DNA from: Undaria pinnatifida
Lineage: Eukaryota; Sar; Phaeophyceae; Laminariales; Alariaceae
Direction of reading: 5' to 3'
Assembly: GCA_012845835.1 (NCBI GenBank)
Contig: JABAKD010000012.1
Coordinates: forward strand, 6,353,344-6,417,343
DNA: 64,000 bases
In this document: positions 45,401 through 56,696 of the stretch, one piece after another
Layout of the letters: each line of letters opens with the position of its first letter
How positions within the stretch are numbered: the first letter of the stretch is position 1
Made by a program: the position numbers and the translations under genes
Notes under the pieces: generated by a model
Database searches by the model: none
What the model saw: only the letters and a program-made list of their open reading frames with translations
What the model was told of the DNA's origin: nothing

Positions 45401-47504
45401 ATCATCGACAACACCATCATCAACATCATCATCAACATCACCCAAACCATGACTTCGAAGGCATTCAGCCGCGCAATCCGACCAACGCTTCTATGCATGC
45501 TAATCCTAAAATCAACCATTGTCATACTGTTCAATAGCCGATAGTTCCACGCTTGAGGGGCTCAACCGACCAGAAATCTTTGGCCCAAAAGTGCAACTCC
45601 CTGCGTGGGGTGGCTGGTGGCTTACTTGCTTCCCCTCCCCCCCCCTCCCCCGACTTGTGTGAAAACCAGACGTGTTCCGTTCCGGCATCGTAGAGATGCG
45701 AGGGTCTATGGTCTTACAGACAACGACCATGCTTGATACTGGCTAACCCCCCCCCACCCCTTTTGCTTGAAGCATGGAGTGAGCGAGGTATTTCATAATA
45801 GCCCTTACTTGTCCGTCCGTCCGTCCGTCCCTTTCTCTTGCAGCTTGAAGCGAGCGAGATATTTCAGCGAGGGGGCGGGGAGGGATGACTGTGAGAGTGA
45901 TGACTTGCCGCGACCGGTTTATCTTCAGATGGGCAAAGTGAGAGGACCTGGCTTGTATTTTACGAAATTATTATAACATCGCCAGCTGTGAGTTCGACAA
46001 ATTTAAGGTCGACACTCGTCTTTGCAAGCTGCATAATACATCGGTCGCCAATTGTTATTATAGTAATTTGTAATGAATCAAAACCTATCAGGCAATCAAT
46101 ACTAATAGTGGGACATTAAGCCTGCAACGGACCATGCTGAAGACATTAACGTGTTAGGTGACATGGAAACTATTATCCATTGCAGTAAGAAATAGATAAT
46201 GTCATACCAATGTTGATGTACTACATCGCTTCTCTTGCAATTAAATCGGCTAAATATAACAAGGCTCCTTCATTATTATCATTAATCTAGGTATTACGAT
46301 GGTGTGGTGTGTATTTGTTACGCTATCGTAGATGCGCAGAGCAAGAAGACGTGGATTTCACTTTTGACGTTATCGTTTATATATATACAAGCTTCCCCTT
46401 CAAGGTGTGATTAACGTGAGATCCCGGGGTATCGCAAGCGAAAAAGGGGGGCGGAACTCTTACAAAAACTAAATAGAAACAAGTTTGCCACCGCGTAAGT
46501 AACCCTGCAAGCAACAACGACCACCGCAGACGAGTATATAGCTTAGCCTATAAATGCAGCTTACGGAATGTGTCTGAATGGTCAACGTCGACCGCTAGCG
46601 CGCATTTATCGATGGTTCTGTCTCCCGCGTGGGTGACAGCTCGTACTCCAGAAAATTATCATGGGGTTGCGCAATTGCGCCGTCCTCTCGATCGTGGTCT
46701 CAATCGTGTATGTCGCACACGCGCACAGAGGATGTTAGTGGCGTGTTTCCTTGTGCAGCATCTTATTTGGTGCCTTTGCGTTGGTCTGGAAGTGCAGCCC
46801 CACAACAGCCTGGCCCAAAAGAAGTCCGCTCAGATCGGCATTCTGTGATAACAGCATGCTCCTCAAAAACCCTGTTTTCCGTTCGCCCTCTCTCTCCCCG
46901 AGATGAAACAGTAGATACTGTTATGTTTGTAGGGTGTACCCCATGCTGTCCCTTCGACTGCTTCAAGAGTGAGGACGATGAGCACGCAAGGTGCCTCTTT
47001 GGTCGGTCCCTCCCTCTAGCTCATGCCAGACGCAAATCCCCAACCGGTAGCAGTACTAACATGCTATTTGTTTTTACTCTGTAGTTATATCGGTTGCATT
47101 GGAGTGTGCAGTGTTAGGTGGGGCGCCCCTCTCTGACTGAAATCCGAAGCGTCCCGCTACCGGCGGCAACCTTGATTTTTCCTTTTCGTCCTTGATAATG
47201 TCGTTCCTTTTGCTCTTGTGCGTGCATTGTTGAATCAGTAGGTGGAGGGCCCCCATCCAGCTGACATCCGACGCGCACCGCGACCATCTGCAACACTCAA
47301 GCTTTACGTTTTTCTAATTCGAACATTTCGTTTTCCGTCGTTTCGTCCTCGTCGATTATCCTGTTTCTTGCTTGTCGTGTGCATAATTTTGTGCAATATT
47401 AGGTGGGCAAAGACTGCTTCAACGTGGACGTGGAGTGGCCGCTGTCCCTGCTGCAGGCATTCGCCATTTGCCTCAGCCGATTCGACACCAACGCGCACTT
47501 TTGA
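33422..47504 (+). CDS. Tubby-like protein, eight exons
   Basis: Exons are 33422-33660, 35655-37134, 38289-38434, 41657-41744, 44216-44350, 45124-45281, 45844-45937 and 47403-47504 (TGA). Every join keeps frame and gives 813 residues. Exons 1-2 encode about 460 disordered residues: Pro-rich, then Ser/Asp/Arg-rich. The Tubby domain starts at about 475: [74 protein letters not shown], then the Tubby signature [14 protein letters not shown] in exon 6, YLQMGK-VGKD, and the C-terminal [18 protein letters not shown]. Tubby domains bind phosphoinositides at membranes and carry cargo, for example to cilia. The basic RKRKK stretch before SKT reads RKLLA here, so the lipid site may differ. Introns hold decoy splice-junction repeats, MITEs and minisatellites. 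Confidence 0.92.
34065..35654 (+). repeat. tandem array of decoy exon 2 junctions (Tubby intron 1)
   Basis: Six units of about 160-200 bp begin CG(T/C)CTATCGTTG at 34065, 34238, 34401, 34596, 35438 and 35603. Each holds an intron tail (CTCTCTCGTGTTTTTCTG), a copy of the 3' splice site and a copy of the first 36-43 nt of exon 2. The last unit is the real junction at 35654/35655. Units 1, 3 and 5 keep a CAG; units 2 and 4 have lost it. After the exon copy the decoys run into CCCTAACCCTAACCCTAA-like sequence and CGGGTATCATG instead of exon 2. Unit 4 is split by the tRNA-like palindrome region. Confidence 0.9.
34620..35280. repeat. insertion with palindromic tRNA-like segments
   Basis: It interrupts decoy unit 4. 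It contains GTGGGTTCGAATCCCACCGA (35050-35071), its near-inverse at 34954-34976, and several inverted copies of a D-arm-like block GGGCCAGTGGGTAGTGCTAT (34750, 34990-35030(-), 35130-35160(-), 35186-35205). T-arm and A-box-like sequence imply tRNA ancestry. No copy folds as a full cloverleaf. Confidence 0.6.
38546..38757 (+). repeat. family G repeat
   Basis: About 200 bp, reverse-complementary to 56697-56895. Shared blocks include CTCGCATTACTCTCGC, TCAGATCCAGGGTCA, TATCGCGAGAA and GTCGACTCGCGTCGAATTG. Tubby intron 3. Confidence 0.75.
39726..40495 (+). mobile_element. family A MITE split by a GGGTC element
   Basis: The left end CCACGATAGAGGTAGCAC and right end GCACCCCCGCCGTAGCACGCG of family A lie 770 bp apart. 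The extra length is the GGGTC element at 39945-40410. Confidence 0.6.
39945..40410. repeat. GGGTC pentanucleotide satellite inside an inverted-repeat element
   Basis: CGGGT repeats run almost perfectly from about 40088 to 40300 and decay into GGGTAGAGTC variants. Flanks GGCTTTTCACGGGTC and ACCTGTGAAAGACCCTG are inverted. Frames across it encode only short repeated peptides and are artefacts. Confidence 0.85.
41115..41656 (+). repeat. imperfect duplication ending at Tubby exon 4 acceptor
   Basis: Blocks at 41085-41165 and 41270 recur at 41460-41656, for example CCCTTCGCTGCGGAG versus CCCTTCGTTGCGGAA and TCTAGTGAGAGCAAGGGTGATT versus TGGTGAGAGCAAAGGTGATT. The second block leads into the exon 4 acceptor TCTGTAAG. 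Confidence 0.65.
41835..42110 (+). repeat. 10-11-bp minisatellite (CACCCTATCA)
   Basis: About 25 tandem units of CACACCCTATCA/CACACCTTACCA variants in Tubby intron 4. Confidence 0.9.
42780..42975 (-). mobile_element. family A MITE, short copy
   Basis: Contains GGTGCACCCCGATGAACAAT, GATTCCGACGATATTGGGTC, GACCCGTCATTCG and ends GCTACCCCTTCCGCAGCACG. Confidence 0.65.
43020..43285. mobile_element. GGGTC-rich inverted-repeat element
   Basis: Same design as 39945-40410 with a shorter CGGGT run (about 43118-43190). Right end GACCCCGTGAAAAGCCCTGG. Tubby intron 4. Confidence 0.7.
43349..43920 (+). mobile_element. family B MITE, interrupted by family A
   Basis: Left part 43349-43478 and right part 43731-43920 together make one family B element: CCACCCCACGATGGGGGTGT at the left, CTTCGAAGGCATTCGTTCG after the insert, and CTACCGTGGGATGG at the right. 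Confidence 0.8.
43479..43730 (+). mobile_element. family A MITE, best-preserved copy
   Basis: 252 bp from ATGCTACGATAGAGGTAGCA to GTGCACCTCTTGTCGTAGCA plus CGCGTC. The terminal inverted repeats are about 25 bp. It is nested in a family B copy. Confidence 0.85.
44026..44080 (+). repeat. decoy copy of the Tubby exon 5 junction
   Basis: TTGCCCTGTGTCTTG, then CGTTCAGCGGACGGAACAAA parallels the true junction at 44186-44225 (TTGCCCTGTGTCTTTC, then CGATCAGCGGACGGGCAAG). It lies about 165 bp upstream and keeps a CAG. Confidence 0.75.
45288..45627 (+). mobile_element. family B MITE with ATCAAC microsatellite
   Basis: Left end CCGGCAGGGGTGCAGCAGAT, interior GACTTCGAAGGCATTC, right end AACTCCCTGCGTGGGGTGG. 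The microsatellite is at 45352-45440. It starts 7 bp after the exon 6 end. Confidence 0.75.
45757..45795 (+). repeat. decoy copy of the Tubby exon 7 junction
   Basis: TTTTGCTTGAAGCATGGAGT, then GAGCGAGGTATTTCA parallels the real TCTTGCAGCTTGAAGCGAGC, then GAGATATTTCA at 45837. The AG is lost. The spacing is about 80 bp. Confidence 0.65.
45965..46045 (+). repeat. family C repeat
   Basis: Contains CGCCAGCTGTGAGTTCGACA and TCGTCTTTGCAAGCTGCATA, then AATGAATCAAAAC as in the copy at the window end. Tubby intron 7. Confidence 0.7.
47105..47402 (+). repeat. tandem units leading into the Tubby exon 8 acceptor
   Basis: Two units (about 47110-47238 and 47239-47402) share TTAGGTGGGGCGCCCCTC/GTAGGTGGAGGGCCCCCATC, CTGACATCCGACGCGCACCG-like and TTTTCC-TTTCGTCCT blocks. 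Each ends in a TAGGTGG copy; the last is the real acceptor TTAG|GTGGG. Confidence 0.65.
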
Positions 47505-50500
47505 GGATTTTTTTTGGCAGCGGCTTTTGACCAAGACCGAGAGACGTGTTTTGGCCCCTGTGTTTCGAATCGCCGTTGTATAGTACATTAGCGCAGTGGT
47601 GGTGATGGTAGCAATAGTGCCTAAAGGGACCTTTACGACTAGGCAGTTTCAGTATGCCCCGCTCGGAGTCGGCTTGATCATGCGGGACCGGACCGCCCGC
47701 GCTACCACGACCGTGCCACGGCCGCCCCACACGTCAGCCCTCGGTGTCCCGGCGAAAGAACGGGCGCTTACGCCGAACTCGGCGAGCGGGGTGAGGAGGG
47801 GGAAGGCGCCGTCCAGGGGACGGCTCGCTCTCTCCCCGGTGTGGCGGAGGATCGTAAACAAACGTGTAAATCCTAGCATGAGCACGTACCAAACGCATCT
47901 GTTTGCTGCTGGTACGTGCTGGTGTACAATAGTGGCGGGTCGCATTTATGAATTATGCTGTTAAGGAAACAAGGCTCAATGTTTTAATAAAACAAAGCAA
48001 ATGGGTGTATGAAAGACAGCTCAAACTGGCCAAGGATATAGTAGGCACTGCTATAAGAAAATGCAACGGCCAACGCCAACCCGAGACAAGAAGTTGGGTC
48101 ACGCCGGAGCGTGGACCACACTAAGAGACAGCATATGCTGAAAAGGGTTGCCTTTTGGGCCGAGAAACCATAAGAAACCGGCACTTTAGAAAGTTACCTC
48201 GTGCGGGCACCCAAACTTGGGCTTTTGAGGTTAGACACCAAATGATCGTTTTTTAACAGCGGACCCCCACTGTACTGCTGTAGCACACGGTGCCTGGGTT
48301 GTTTGGTGGATGAACGGGTTGGTGGGTGGGTGGGTCAATTCGTACGTGGGTGAGTGCTTTCGTGACCGTGGGAGGTGGCCCTGTTTTTTTTTGTTGGTAA
48401 AACAGTATTTTGTTTCACTCTGCTATACCGGCCTGCTCTGGCGAAGTTCGAGCAAGAAACAACGCATCTATTTGCTGCTGTACTTATGTAGCACACGTTG
48501 GTTGGGTCGGTGGGTGGGTGGCAGTCTTCTGGTGTACATGGGTGGGTGTTTTCGTGCCTGTGGGAGATGGCCCTGTTTTTTTGTTTGATACAGTAGTCAT
48601 TTGTTTATCTCCGCTATACCGGCCGGTTCTGGCATGCTTCGGGGGTACCACTAGTTTCGTGTAATACGAGTATGCAAGCATTTTCACGTAGCATATTCAA
48701 TTCTGCACCTATGGGGTGTGTTGTTCGTGGCATGTTCACTCCTGCATCTGGGGGTTGCCGTGTGTAGTGCGAGATATGTACGTTGTGGAAACAGGAGGCT
48801 CTTCGGCCACCAGAGTGGACGCCACCTCGCGTTACGGTGGTTCAAGCCTCGTTTTCCTGTGCCGTGTTCATCCATTGCCGAACAGACCAAGATGATTGTA
48901 GAAAAAAAATAGTGGAGGTCCCTCTGTAATGCCAGTTGCCCGCTATAGTGTCGGTTGCCCGCAATAGTGCCTGTGAAGTCGTTGTTACACAGATGGGAAC
49001 AACCAGTAGTGGCAGTATGCGGACTAGTGCCGGTTGCCGGTACGGTGCCGGCATTTCCCTCTAGAGTGCACATACCGGCACTATAAAGGGACCAACGACT
49101 ACCGTACCTGGTATATGGACGTACTACGTAAGTCCTTATTATGGGTTGCAGCTGTGCAGTGGCAGCACCTTCTATGCTTAAGCGCACGCTGTCCAAGGGA
49201 ACTTCGGCACTATGGGCCGCTATCGTTGAAACCGAAAGCCCTTCGTAAACTTCCTGATTTTCCTCGATATATGTTCTTCCCTGATGTTTGCCGTAAATAT
49301 TCCTGAAAGAGGAATGCGGAGCGTCCCTACTTTTTTTTGCTCACTCCGTTAAAAGTCCTGATTAAAGGATTTTTTTTTCCTGCTCTTCCCCCCGTTTTTT
49401 CTTGATTTTCTCCACTAAAAAAAAGAAAAACAGGAAAACAAACTCTTGGGACGAGAATGGCACTTAGGCCCCTAACAGCCTTGCTAAAATATAGGTCAGC
49501 GCAACAGCCCTCGGGGGGCGCCATGGCTCCTATGCACAATGCAGTTTTCACCACCTGCACCAATTTTTGGGCTTCCCCGAAGATCGATGTTTCAATTGTA
49601 AACATTATTGTTGCAGCAGCGCGCCAAACACAGGTTGCGCACCCTCGAACACGCCTGAATGAAACATCGCACTAACCGCCGATGGCGGCTGCCGCAGACA
49701 TGTAGAAACGCACAAGCCAAGCTACAGCGGCTACAGCTGTGAACACTGCAGAACCGCACAAGCCAAGCTCCCTACAGCAGCTAGAACAACCACCATCTAT
49801 CAAATCCGTTCCTTCGACGAATCGAGGAACGTAGTGACAACCAAAACTGTCTACGATCAAATCCGCTTCTTCGACGATACAAAAAAGCGTTCATAATCAC
49901 GCGACATCATTAACTACGCAAAGCTATATACGTAGCTACGAGTAGACGAAGACAGAGATGCAGCAGCAGAGCCGCAAACCCACACCAATCTGGACGAGAA
50001 GGTAAGAACCGTTTTGTAGTAGTCTTTTCATCCCAACAGCCCCTATATTTCCGCCCAGATGTGTGGCATTCCCAAGCAGGTGCAGGGCTCGCAGAGCGCG
50101 CACACGTCAACACAACATGCCGACACATCTAATGCCGTCACATTTAATTATACTGCCGTCACATTTGATGGCAATGCCGTCACATGTGATGACAATGCCG
50201 TCACATTTAATGCCGTTGATTATCACTCATCCTCATCGGGAAGGGTGTTGGTCACATCTCACATCTCCAACCGCCTACGACAAAAACCGCAAGTCTGCGC
50301 GTCATCGACCCGAACCGCAAGTCGGCACATGGCCAATGACCATCGCATGACCTCACACAGTGCGCAGGGCTACCTTGCTAGATAGAGACAGAGCGGTGCA
50401 GCAGAGCCACGCACTCATATTCCTTTACGTCGACAAGATACTTAGGCGCGATCACCGAACCATGTGCAGGGCTCGTGGGGCGTGCCCACGTGAAGATCTA

Positions 50501-53094
50501 ATGCCGTCACATTTAATGCCGTCGATTGGCAATCGCCCACATCGGCGAAAGAGTGTACATCGCATCTCGAACCGCTCCTTCCCCAACCACGTGGCGGCGC
50601 ATCAGCAAGCGCCCTACGCCAGTCCGTAAGTGACCAATCTGCAGCGAAACACGAGAAACGACCACACACACGACGATGAGATTCAGCAAGTGCAATGCAA
50701 ACCAGTTCGTGAGTGATCAATCTGTAGCTCAACACGAGAAAAGAAAACGCGCAACAATTAAGAGCATACACACGAGGTAGGCAAGACACAGTGTAAACGG
50801 AGGCACGAGGCGCGTGTTCAAGGGACTGCACGCAGGGAAGTGAGAGTGGCAGTATTTAATGTATTGTGTTAGCTTTTTCGTTTAGAATACACCATGATTA
50901 GAGAACCTTGTCGGATAGCAAAAAGCGCGCACAGTAGGGGGGCCCTCAGCAAGGCGGTGGTGTGCCAGCGAGAGCAATACGACTGCCTTATTGGGGGAAG
51001 CCGCCTTATTCCGTATTCACTCCGGGATATGAGCGCAATTCCCGAGTCGGTCCAAGCGATTTTGACCGCCTCATATCGGGATAAGGCCTTATTCAGACCG
51101 CCTTATTGAAGGACCCCAACTGTCAGGGTCAACGTGGAGGACAGATTTTGGGAAAGATACGTAAAATGATCTTCACAAGAAGCATGATAGAACAATCCAA
51201 CGGACAGTATAACCCATCCGAAGATATTCCGATCACCCCGGCAAAATTCGGTACATAACGAGACAGATTCGCCGATCGATGTCAGAGATCGCCTTGCGCG
51301 CTCTTTGGCACTCTCACGTCCTCGACTGACAAGGTGAAGGAAGGCTCTCCCTTGCCCCACATCACTCATAAGAAAAGCGCCTCTGGCAGCGGAGAAATGC
51401 TGCCGCGTCAATTGGGACCCTCTCGTGTAGTAGGGGATTCATATCAAGGTGTGCTACCATAGGGCGGGTGTCAGCAGGTGCCTTACGCCAGTCTGTAAGT
51501 GACCAGTTTGTAGCGCAGCACGCGAAACGCAAAACACAACAAGACAAATACACATAAGGTCGTAGGTGAAACAACGGTGTAAAGGGAGGTAGCGCGCATT
51601 CAAGGGAGTACACACAATCAGCGCCTAAGAGGAGGAGTCAATGTGGAGGACAGGGTACGTAGATAACGTCGATCTCCGATCACACATGCCAACCATGAAG
51701 AAGCGTTACCAAACGCTTGGTCTATGAGATCTGCCATCAATAATGTATCTTTACAATGGTTGACGTTTGCCAATATCAACCACGAACGTGTCAAGGCGTG
51801 CTACTATTACTATAAGGATCAAAGTGTGCTATTAGGCGGGTCAAAGTTTGCTGCCAGGGGTCAAATTGTACTACTAATAATATAGAGGCGGAGGGGTGCT
51901 TTTACAGTACCGGCTTGTGAGCAAGCACTAACCTATGGTGGATACCAGGCAGGCTCTAGTCTTTACTGCACGCCTCACGTGGCGTTAACAGTTAAGGCTC
52001 GCATCAAGACCCGCAAACACAGAAAAGGCATGCTTTAAGCCTTGTGCTCCCATGTTTTGGGGGGGAACTACTCCGAATAGGATGGAGTATTTGTTGCATA
52101 ACCAAGTGCTTGATATACCTTCATGGCGAGTGTCGTGTCCGCTCAATACGCCTTCAGGCGGGAAATCCCAGATGTAATGAACAAGGGCGATGCTATTTGA
52201 AATGCGCTTTTGGCCAACAGCGAGAAAGAAACATCTTTGCGAAATGACTTGCATCCCTACCCTATCCCCTGTTCGTGGGGTTTCTTCCAGTCTATCAGCG
52301 GTACGTTTGAACACAATCAACGGCTTCAAGGCCTTTTCAAGGCTCCTAACAGCCTTGAAGGCACTCGTTTCTTAAAAAGGGCATTTGTTAAGGCGTACCT
52401 TAAACGCTAGGGCCTATACCAGGTCCTATCCCCTAGATCGTACTTGTACCGCCTCATTACCATCATTCCTCAAGACCATCCTGTATCCCCGGCTGGGGCA
52501 CTCAAGAGATTAGTTTCGTTGCTCACCCCCGAGAGCGTGGTAACATCACTCAACCCCACCTGGGTTTGTCTCCACACCCCATATAAACAAAGAGTTCTAT
52601 CTGCTGCGCGACTACCGTCCCACAATTAGGGTCACGTAAAACATACTTCGCATAATAAGGACGCAAGGCTAACTTTTGGGAGGGATACGCTAAGGATTTT
52701 GTTATAAATAAATCGTGCGCAGCAAAAAGCCCTACACTAAATCCTACTTGTATGGAATAGCCAATGTTCCACGATACTCAAGGTGGGGTGTCACGGTCAG
52801 GTTCGAAGCCTTGCTCACAGTACTATTAATAGGTGTTAGCAGGTATGGAATAGCCTATGGTCAATGTTACGCAAGGTGGAAAGGTGGGGTTTCACAGTCA
52901 GATTTCAAGCCTTGATCAGGTTAGGTAGGTGTTTCCTCTTGGCGGGCCCATATCGTATATCATCATCAAATATTATTATCATATCATCAATATCATCGTC
53001 AATATAATCATCAATAGCAATATCAATACTACTATCATTGTACTATCAATAGTACTATCATTAGTACTATCAAGTACCATCAATAGGAGTCAAC
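47505..53094. other. intergenic, duplicated non-coding blocks
   Basis: A GC-rich stretch at 47640-47870 has open frames on both strands; the minus one (47649-47945) might be a terminal exon but has no domain or clear acceptor. A tandem duplication of about 205 bp starting TGTAGCACAC is at 48280-48655. AGTGCCGGT-type motifs occur at 48925-49090, as also near 28070-28145. ATGCCGTCACATTT repeats lie at 50110-50225 and 50500-50525, within a larger duplication (49940-50120 versus 50385-50490). The block GCCTACGCCAGTCYGTAAGTGACC recurs at 50616 and 51480. ATC/ATCAAT repeats are at 52960-53090. Confidence 0.5.
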
Positions 53095-54205
53095 ACCTCA
53101 CATCGGACAGACCACGATCTAGAAAATCTATTAATAGATGTAATATCTGTCGATATGATAACTAATGCAGGATCTGTGCAGTACAGATCCAACCCATGCA
53201 AGAAATACGGCTTCCACCCGACAACATGATCTATAGGCTCATGCAGATCACATACGCCAGGGATCTATGTTCCCTGACTATGAATTACGTGTATTTTGAA
53301 CACAGATCTGGCCTGGCCGGTGTGAAGGCGGTATCAAAACGGGGTCAAGAGGACAGCAAACCAAAAGCGGGGTCCCCGCGAACAGCTGCACGTAGTCCGT
53401 GTTCGAATACCACAGCTTTCCAAAAAAGCCTTCGTTTTTTGTTGTAACGGTGTCCGTCCTACTTAAAACTTTATTCTTTGTGGTATAAACACCTTGCTTG
53501 CCAACTATGACAAAACTGTCAAGGTCTTCCCATCCATGCCTGCCGGTCACTAACCACGGCACCCAAACACGTCAAACCCGCGAAATATCCCTCATGAGGA
53601 CATACACGCCCGTAGCACGCGCGGTCGAAGCATCACACGCAACTCGCAAATATGAGCTTCGATAAAATCCTCGATCTTACAGGTGACATGTCTTCTTTTT
53701 TTTTCAAACGTAAACTTAATTGCTCACATGTCGCGTTGCTGCTCGCCTCCCACTCTTATCGCGTTTTGGATGTCGGGGTGGTCTTGGAACTTTTCCATCG
53801 CAGGCCCGATCGTCTGAGGGATAACATACAGATGCCCGGGGACGGGGGGGTTATTAAGAAACACAAACGATCCTTAGAATTCCAAAAACGGTCTTTAGAA
53901 TTCCGGACAGAGTGGTACAGTACAACATATACATGCGCTTGTGAAGTCATGCGTCTGAGTGCACTATTAACAGACTCTAAGTTCATGGCTTGATGGTGTA
54001 GCTTGGAAAACACGTACTTGTACAGTAGAAACATACACAGGAATGCCACAATGACCACGCAACAGAAGCCAAGCGTTGTGACCACGGGTTATCAAATATT
54101 TTAGGGAAATGAGCTCGTAATGCGAGAACATCAACATCATCATTATCTGAGTGGATGTAGTCTACTGTAAGTCGAAGGGCTTGATAACCTAACTTGCCAG
54201 ACACA
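53095..54205. repeat. large diverged duplication, copy 1
   Basis: Blocks here recur in order at 58965-59570. Examples are CATCGGACAGACCACGATCT, CAACATGATCTATAGGC, CACAATGACCACGCAACAGA, GGTTATCAAATATTTTAGG and TAAGTCGAAGGGCTTGATA. It includes two diverged copies of the exon-edge block of the minus-strand gene (near 53960 and 54165). Confidence 0.6.
53605..53695 (-). repeat. family C repeat
   Basis: Contains CACACGCAACTCGCAAATATGA and CCTCGATCTTACAGGTGAC, a diverged minus-strand copy. Confidence 0.55.
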
Positions 54206-54366
54206 TATTCAGTATAAATATATGTCATTCTTTTTGGGGGGGATTCGGTCAGGAGTTTTTTTTCCGTCTCGGCCTCAGTATGCGATTCTTGGAACTGGAA
54301 TTCTCGGTCAAATAGCTTCGTTCGAGCGCCGTTTTCGGGGGCGGCTCAAACGCCCCTCGCCCTGCC

Positions 54367-54540
54367 GTATCCGTTCCGCACCTGGCCGGGATCGGGTACG
54401 TGAGCTGAGCGAGACAAGCGAGAAGTGCGTAAATTTTTGTATCTTGGGCGGTATATCCGTTCCGCACCTGGCCGGGATCGGGTACGTGAGCTGAGCGAGA
54501 CAAGCGAGAAGTGCATAAATTTTTGTATTTTGGGCGGTAT
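54367..54540 (+). repeat. 86-bp tandem duplication
   Basis: Two almost identical units with CCGTTCCGCACCTGGCCGGG and GAGCGAGACAAGCGAGAAGT. A diverged third copy with its right flank is at 55300-55490. Confidence 0.85.
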
Positions 54541-56460
54541 ACGCCCGAGCTATTCTTGGATCTTGGCAAATACATGCAGAGCTTGAACGAAAAAAACATA
54601 TGGGAAAATTATTTCCAAGTTGGCATCATTTCCAAATTGGCTTCTTATTTCGTCCCCACCACACTTTTTCATGATCACACCTCGAAGCCTTTGGCCTATT
54701 GTCGTACGACTGCTGTGCTGTTGTTTTCGATATCGGATTTCACGGTGAAATACGTTCGTTCGAGCGTTCGTTGTCTTCGAGGGGGGCCGTTCCCTACCCA
54801 ACGACATCACTACACCCAGTGTCCGTGCTGATTCTTCATCCTAGAGAGATACAACTTATTATTATTAAGTGGTCACAGACTGTTGAGACAGAGTAAACCA
54901 AACAATCGCAACTAATCAACGTATAAAGCAAGTAAAATGCTGGCGTACCGGGTACGAGAACACAACAAAGCAGGCCAGACCATGAAAAAAAGAGAAAATA
55001 AACACAACGAACAAAGTGGTCGATTTTAAAAATCACAGTACAAGGAACAATGTTTTGTCAGTCTTTTTCGTCGCCGCCCCAAAGCGTCGTTCCGTATGTA
55101 TTGGTCCACGATCAACGATCCAATTTTCAGGACCGCATCATAAATATCCCACTCTAATTCCATGCATATTTACCCCCACAAACGAAACGTGGATGCATGT
55201 CCAAATGTAGGTGTGATTATCAAGGGAGTAGTGTTTCGAACGCTTTGTTGTGTGGTTGCAAGAATTGCGCTGGCTACTGACTGTTGTTGTTGATGGTCAA
55301 TCCGTTCAGCACCTCGACGACGTGAACGCGGATGGGTGCTGAGCGAGACAAGCGAGAAGCGCGCAAAAAAATGCGTTTTGAACGGTACTCTCCAGTTATT
55401 CTTCGGATCTTGATGTATGGAGAAGTTGATAAAATAGAACTTGGCGAGACACTATTTCCAAATTGGCGTCATATTTTGTCCCAAAACGAATAATATTTAC
55501 TGTAAAAAAAATCCCCATGGTACTGCGGTAGGTATCATAGTAGTGCATTTATTTATTGAATTTCGGTAGGAACACGTACATACATGGATATAGACGTGGC
55601 AAGCGGACGCATGACTAAAACGAGGGGGAGGTGGTAATGGTTACGATTACTGCCCCAGAAAAAGCCACACAGCAGCATTGCGAGCGGTTGCGTCCCCGGG
55701 GCCTCGAGGGTGGTATTATACAAGTTCGGGCAAATCGACATGGCTTGTACTCTCGTGCAAGTAATATAGGTACGTACGAGTAAGACCACACACAGCAATG
55801 CTCTATTACACACAACATGCTTTTTGTCTGTGACATATTTTATGGCAAGGGGGGAGGGTGTACCAAAAAACACGGAATACATTTTCGACACAAAAAACAA
55901 GGGGAAAAATAATCGTTCCTCCTGTTGTTAAGCTGCGCCACGCGAAGGTCGTAGTAAGCAGACAGTAGCCATGGAAGAGACCAGTGAGTGGCATGCATTC
56001 ATCCCGGTATCGCATCGTTTGGTGTTTTTTCCCCCAGATAAGACTCTTTGGAGAAATATAGGCGGTGTGCTTGTTGTTGCTGTGGTCCCTGATTCCGTTG
56101 CCGTGGTCGTTTGCCGGTCAAGTGCAAGCGGTTGCGTTGGTACGTAACTGTCAAATACGTTTGTGTTGCTTCGTACTTGACGTGCTCGTTGCTGCTGATT
56201 GCTGATTGATCATCTCTCCTAGTGAGTTTTTTTTTTCTTTTAGACACTTCTACTCTCCAGCTTCTGGACATACAAGCCGTGATCACAGGTGTCGTCCCTT
56301 CCGCCCCCCCGGTCATTGCCTTCATTTTTTTTTTGCGCATAGGGTTCAGCACCCACTGATCGTCGACTTTTCATCGAGTGTTGCTAACTCACGCTCTCGC
56401 GCTTTCTGCAAGTCAATTAGTGCACAAGAAAAAGTTCCACGAAAATGTATACGAGTACGC
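54541..56460. other. non-coding, no gene recognised
   Basis: Contains the third copy of the 86-bp unit (55300-55490) and AT-rich sequence. Short frames have no domain. A possible small exon edge (TTTTAG before ACACTTCTACTCTC at 56243) could not be joined to anything. Confidence 0.4.
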
Positions 56461-56600
56461 ACTCGGGGGGATTCGAACTCACGAACTTGACATATACCAG
56501 ACTCGAGGATAACCTGATACGCCACCGGGGCAGTGAGCGATATAGAGTCGGTCGCCCCGGTGGTCTAGCGGGGTTATATCATTAATACTAGCGTTGGTCC
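56461..56600. repeat. tRNA-like inverted pair
   Basis: The minus strand gives a tRNA-like run: GCCCCGGTGGCGTATCAGG (A-box region), then GAGTTCGAATCCC (T-arm). The plus strand at 56554-56575 repeats GCCCCGGTGGTCTAGCGGGG, a second D-arm half in opposite orientation. Acceptor and anticodon stems do not pair properly, so it is not called as a functional tRNA. Confidence 0.5.
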
Positions 56601-56696
56601 TTGACTTGAATAACCACCGCCTTGTGAGCCTTGTTGGCTTTATTTATTTGCAGAAACAAATGAGAAAAAAAAGGATCAACTCAAAACTGCTGAAAT

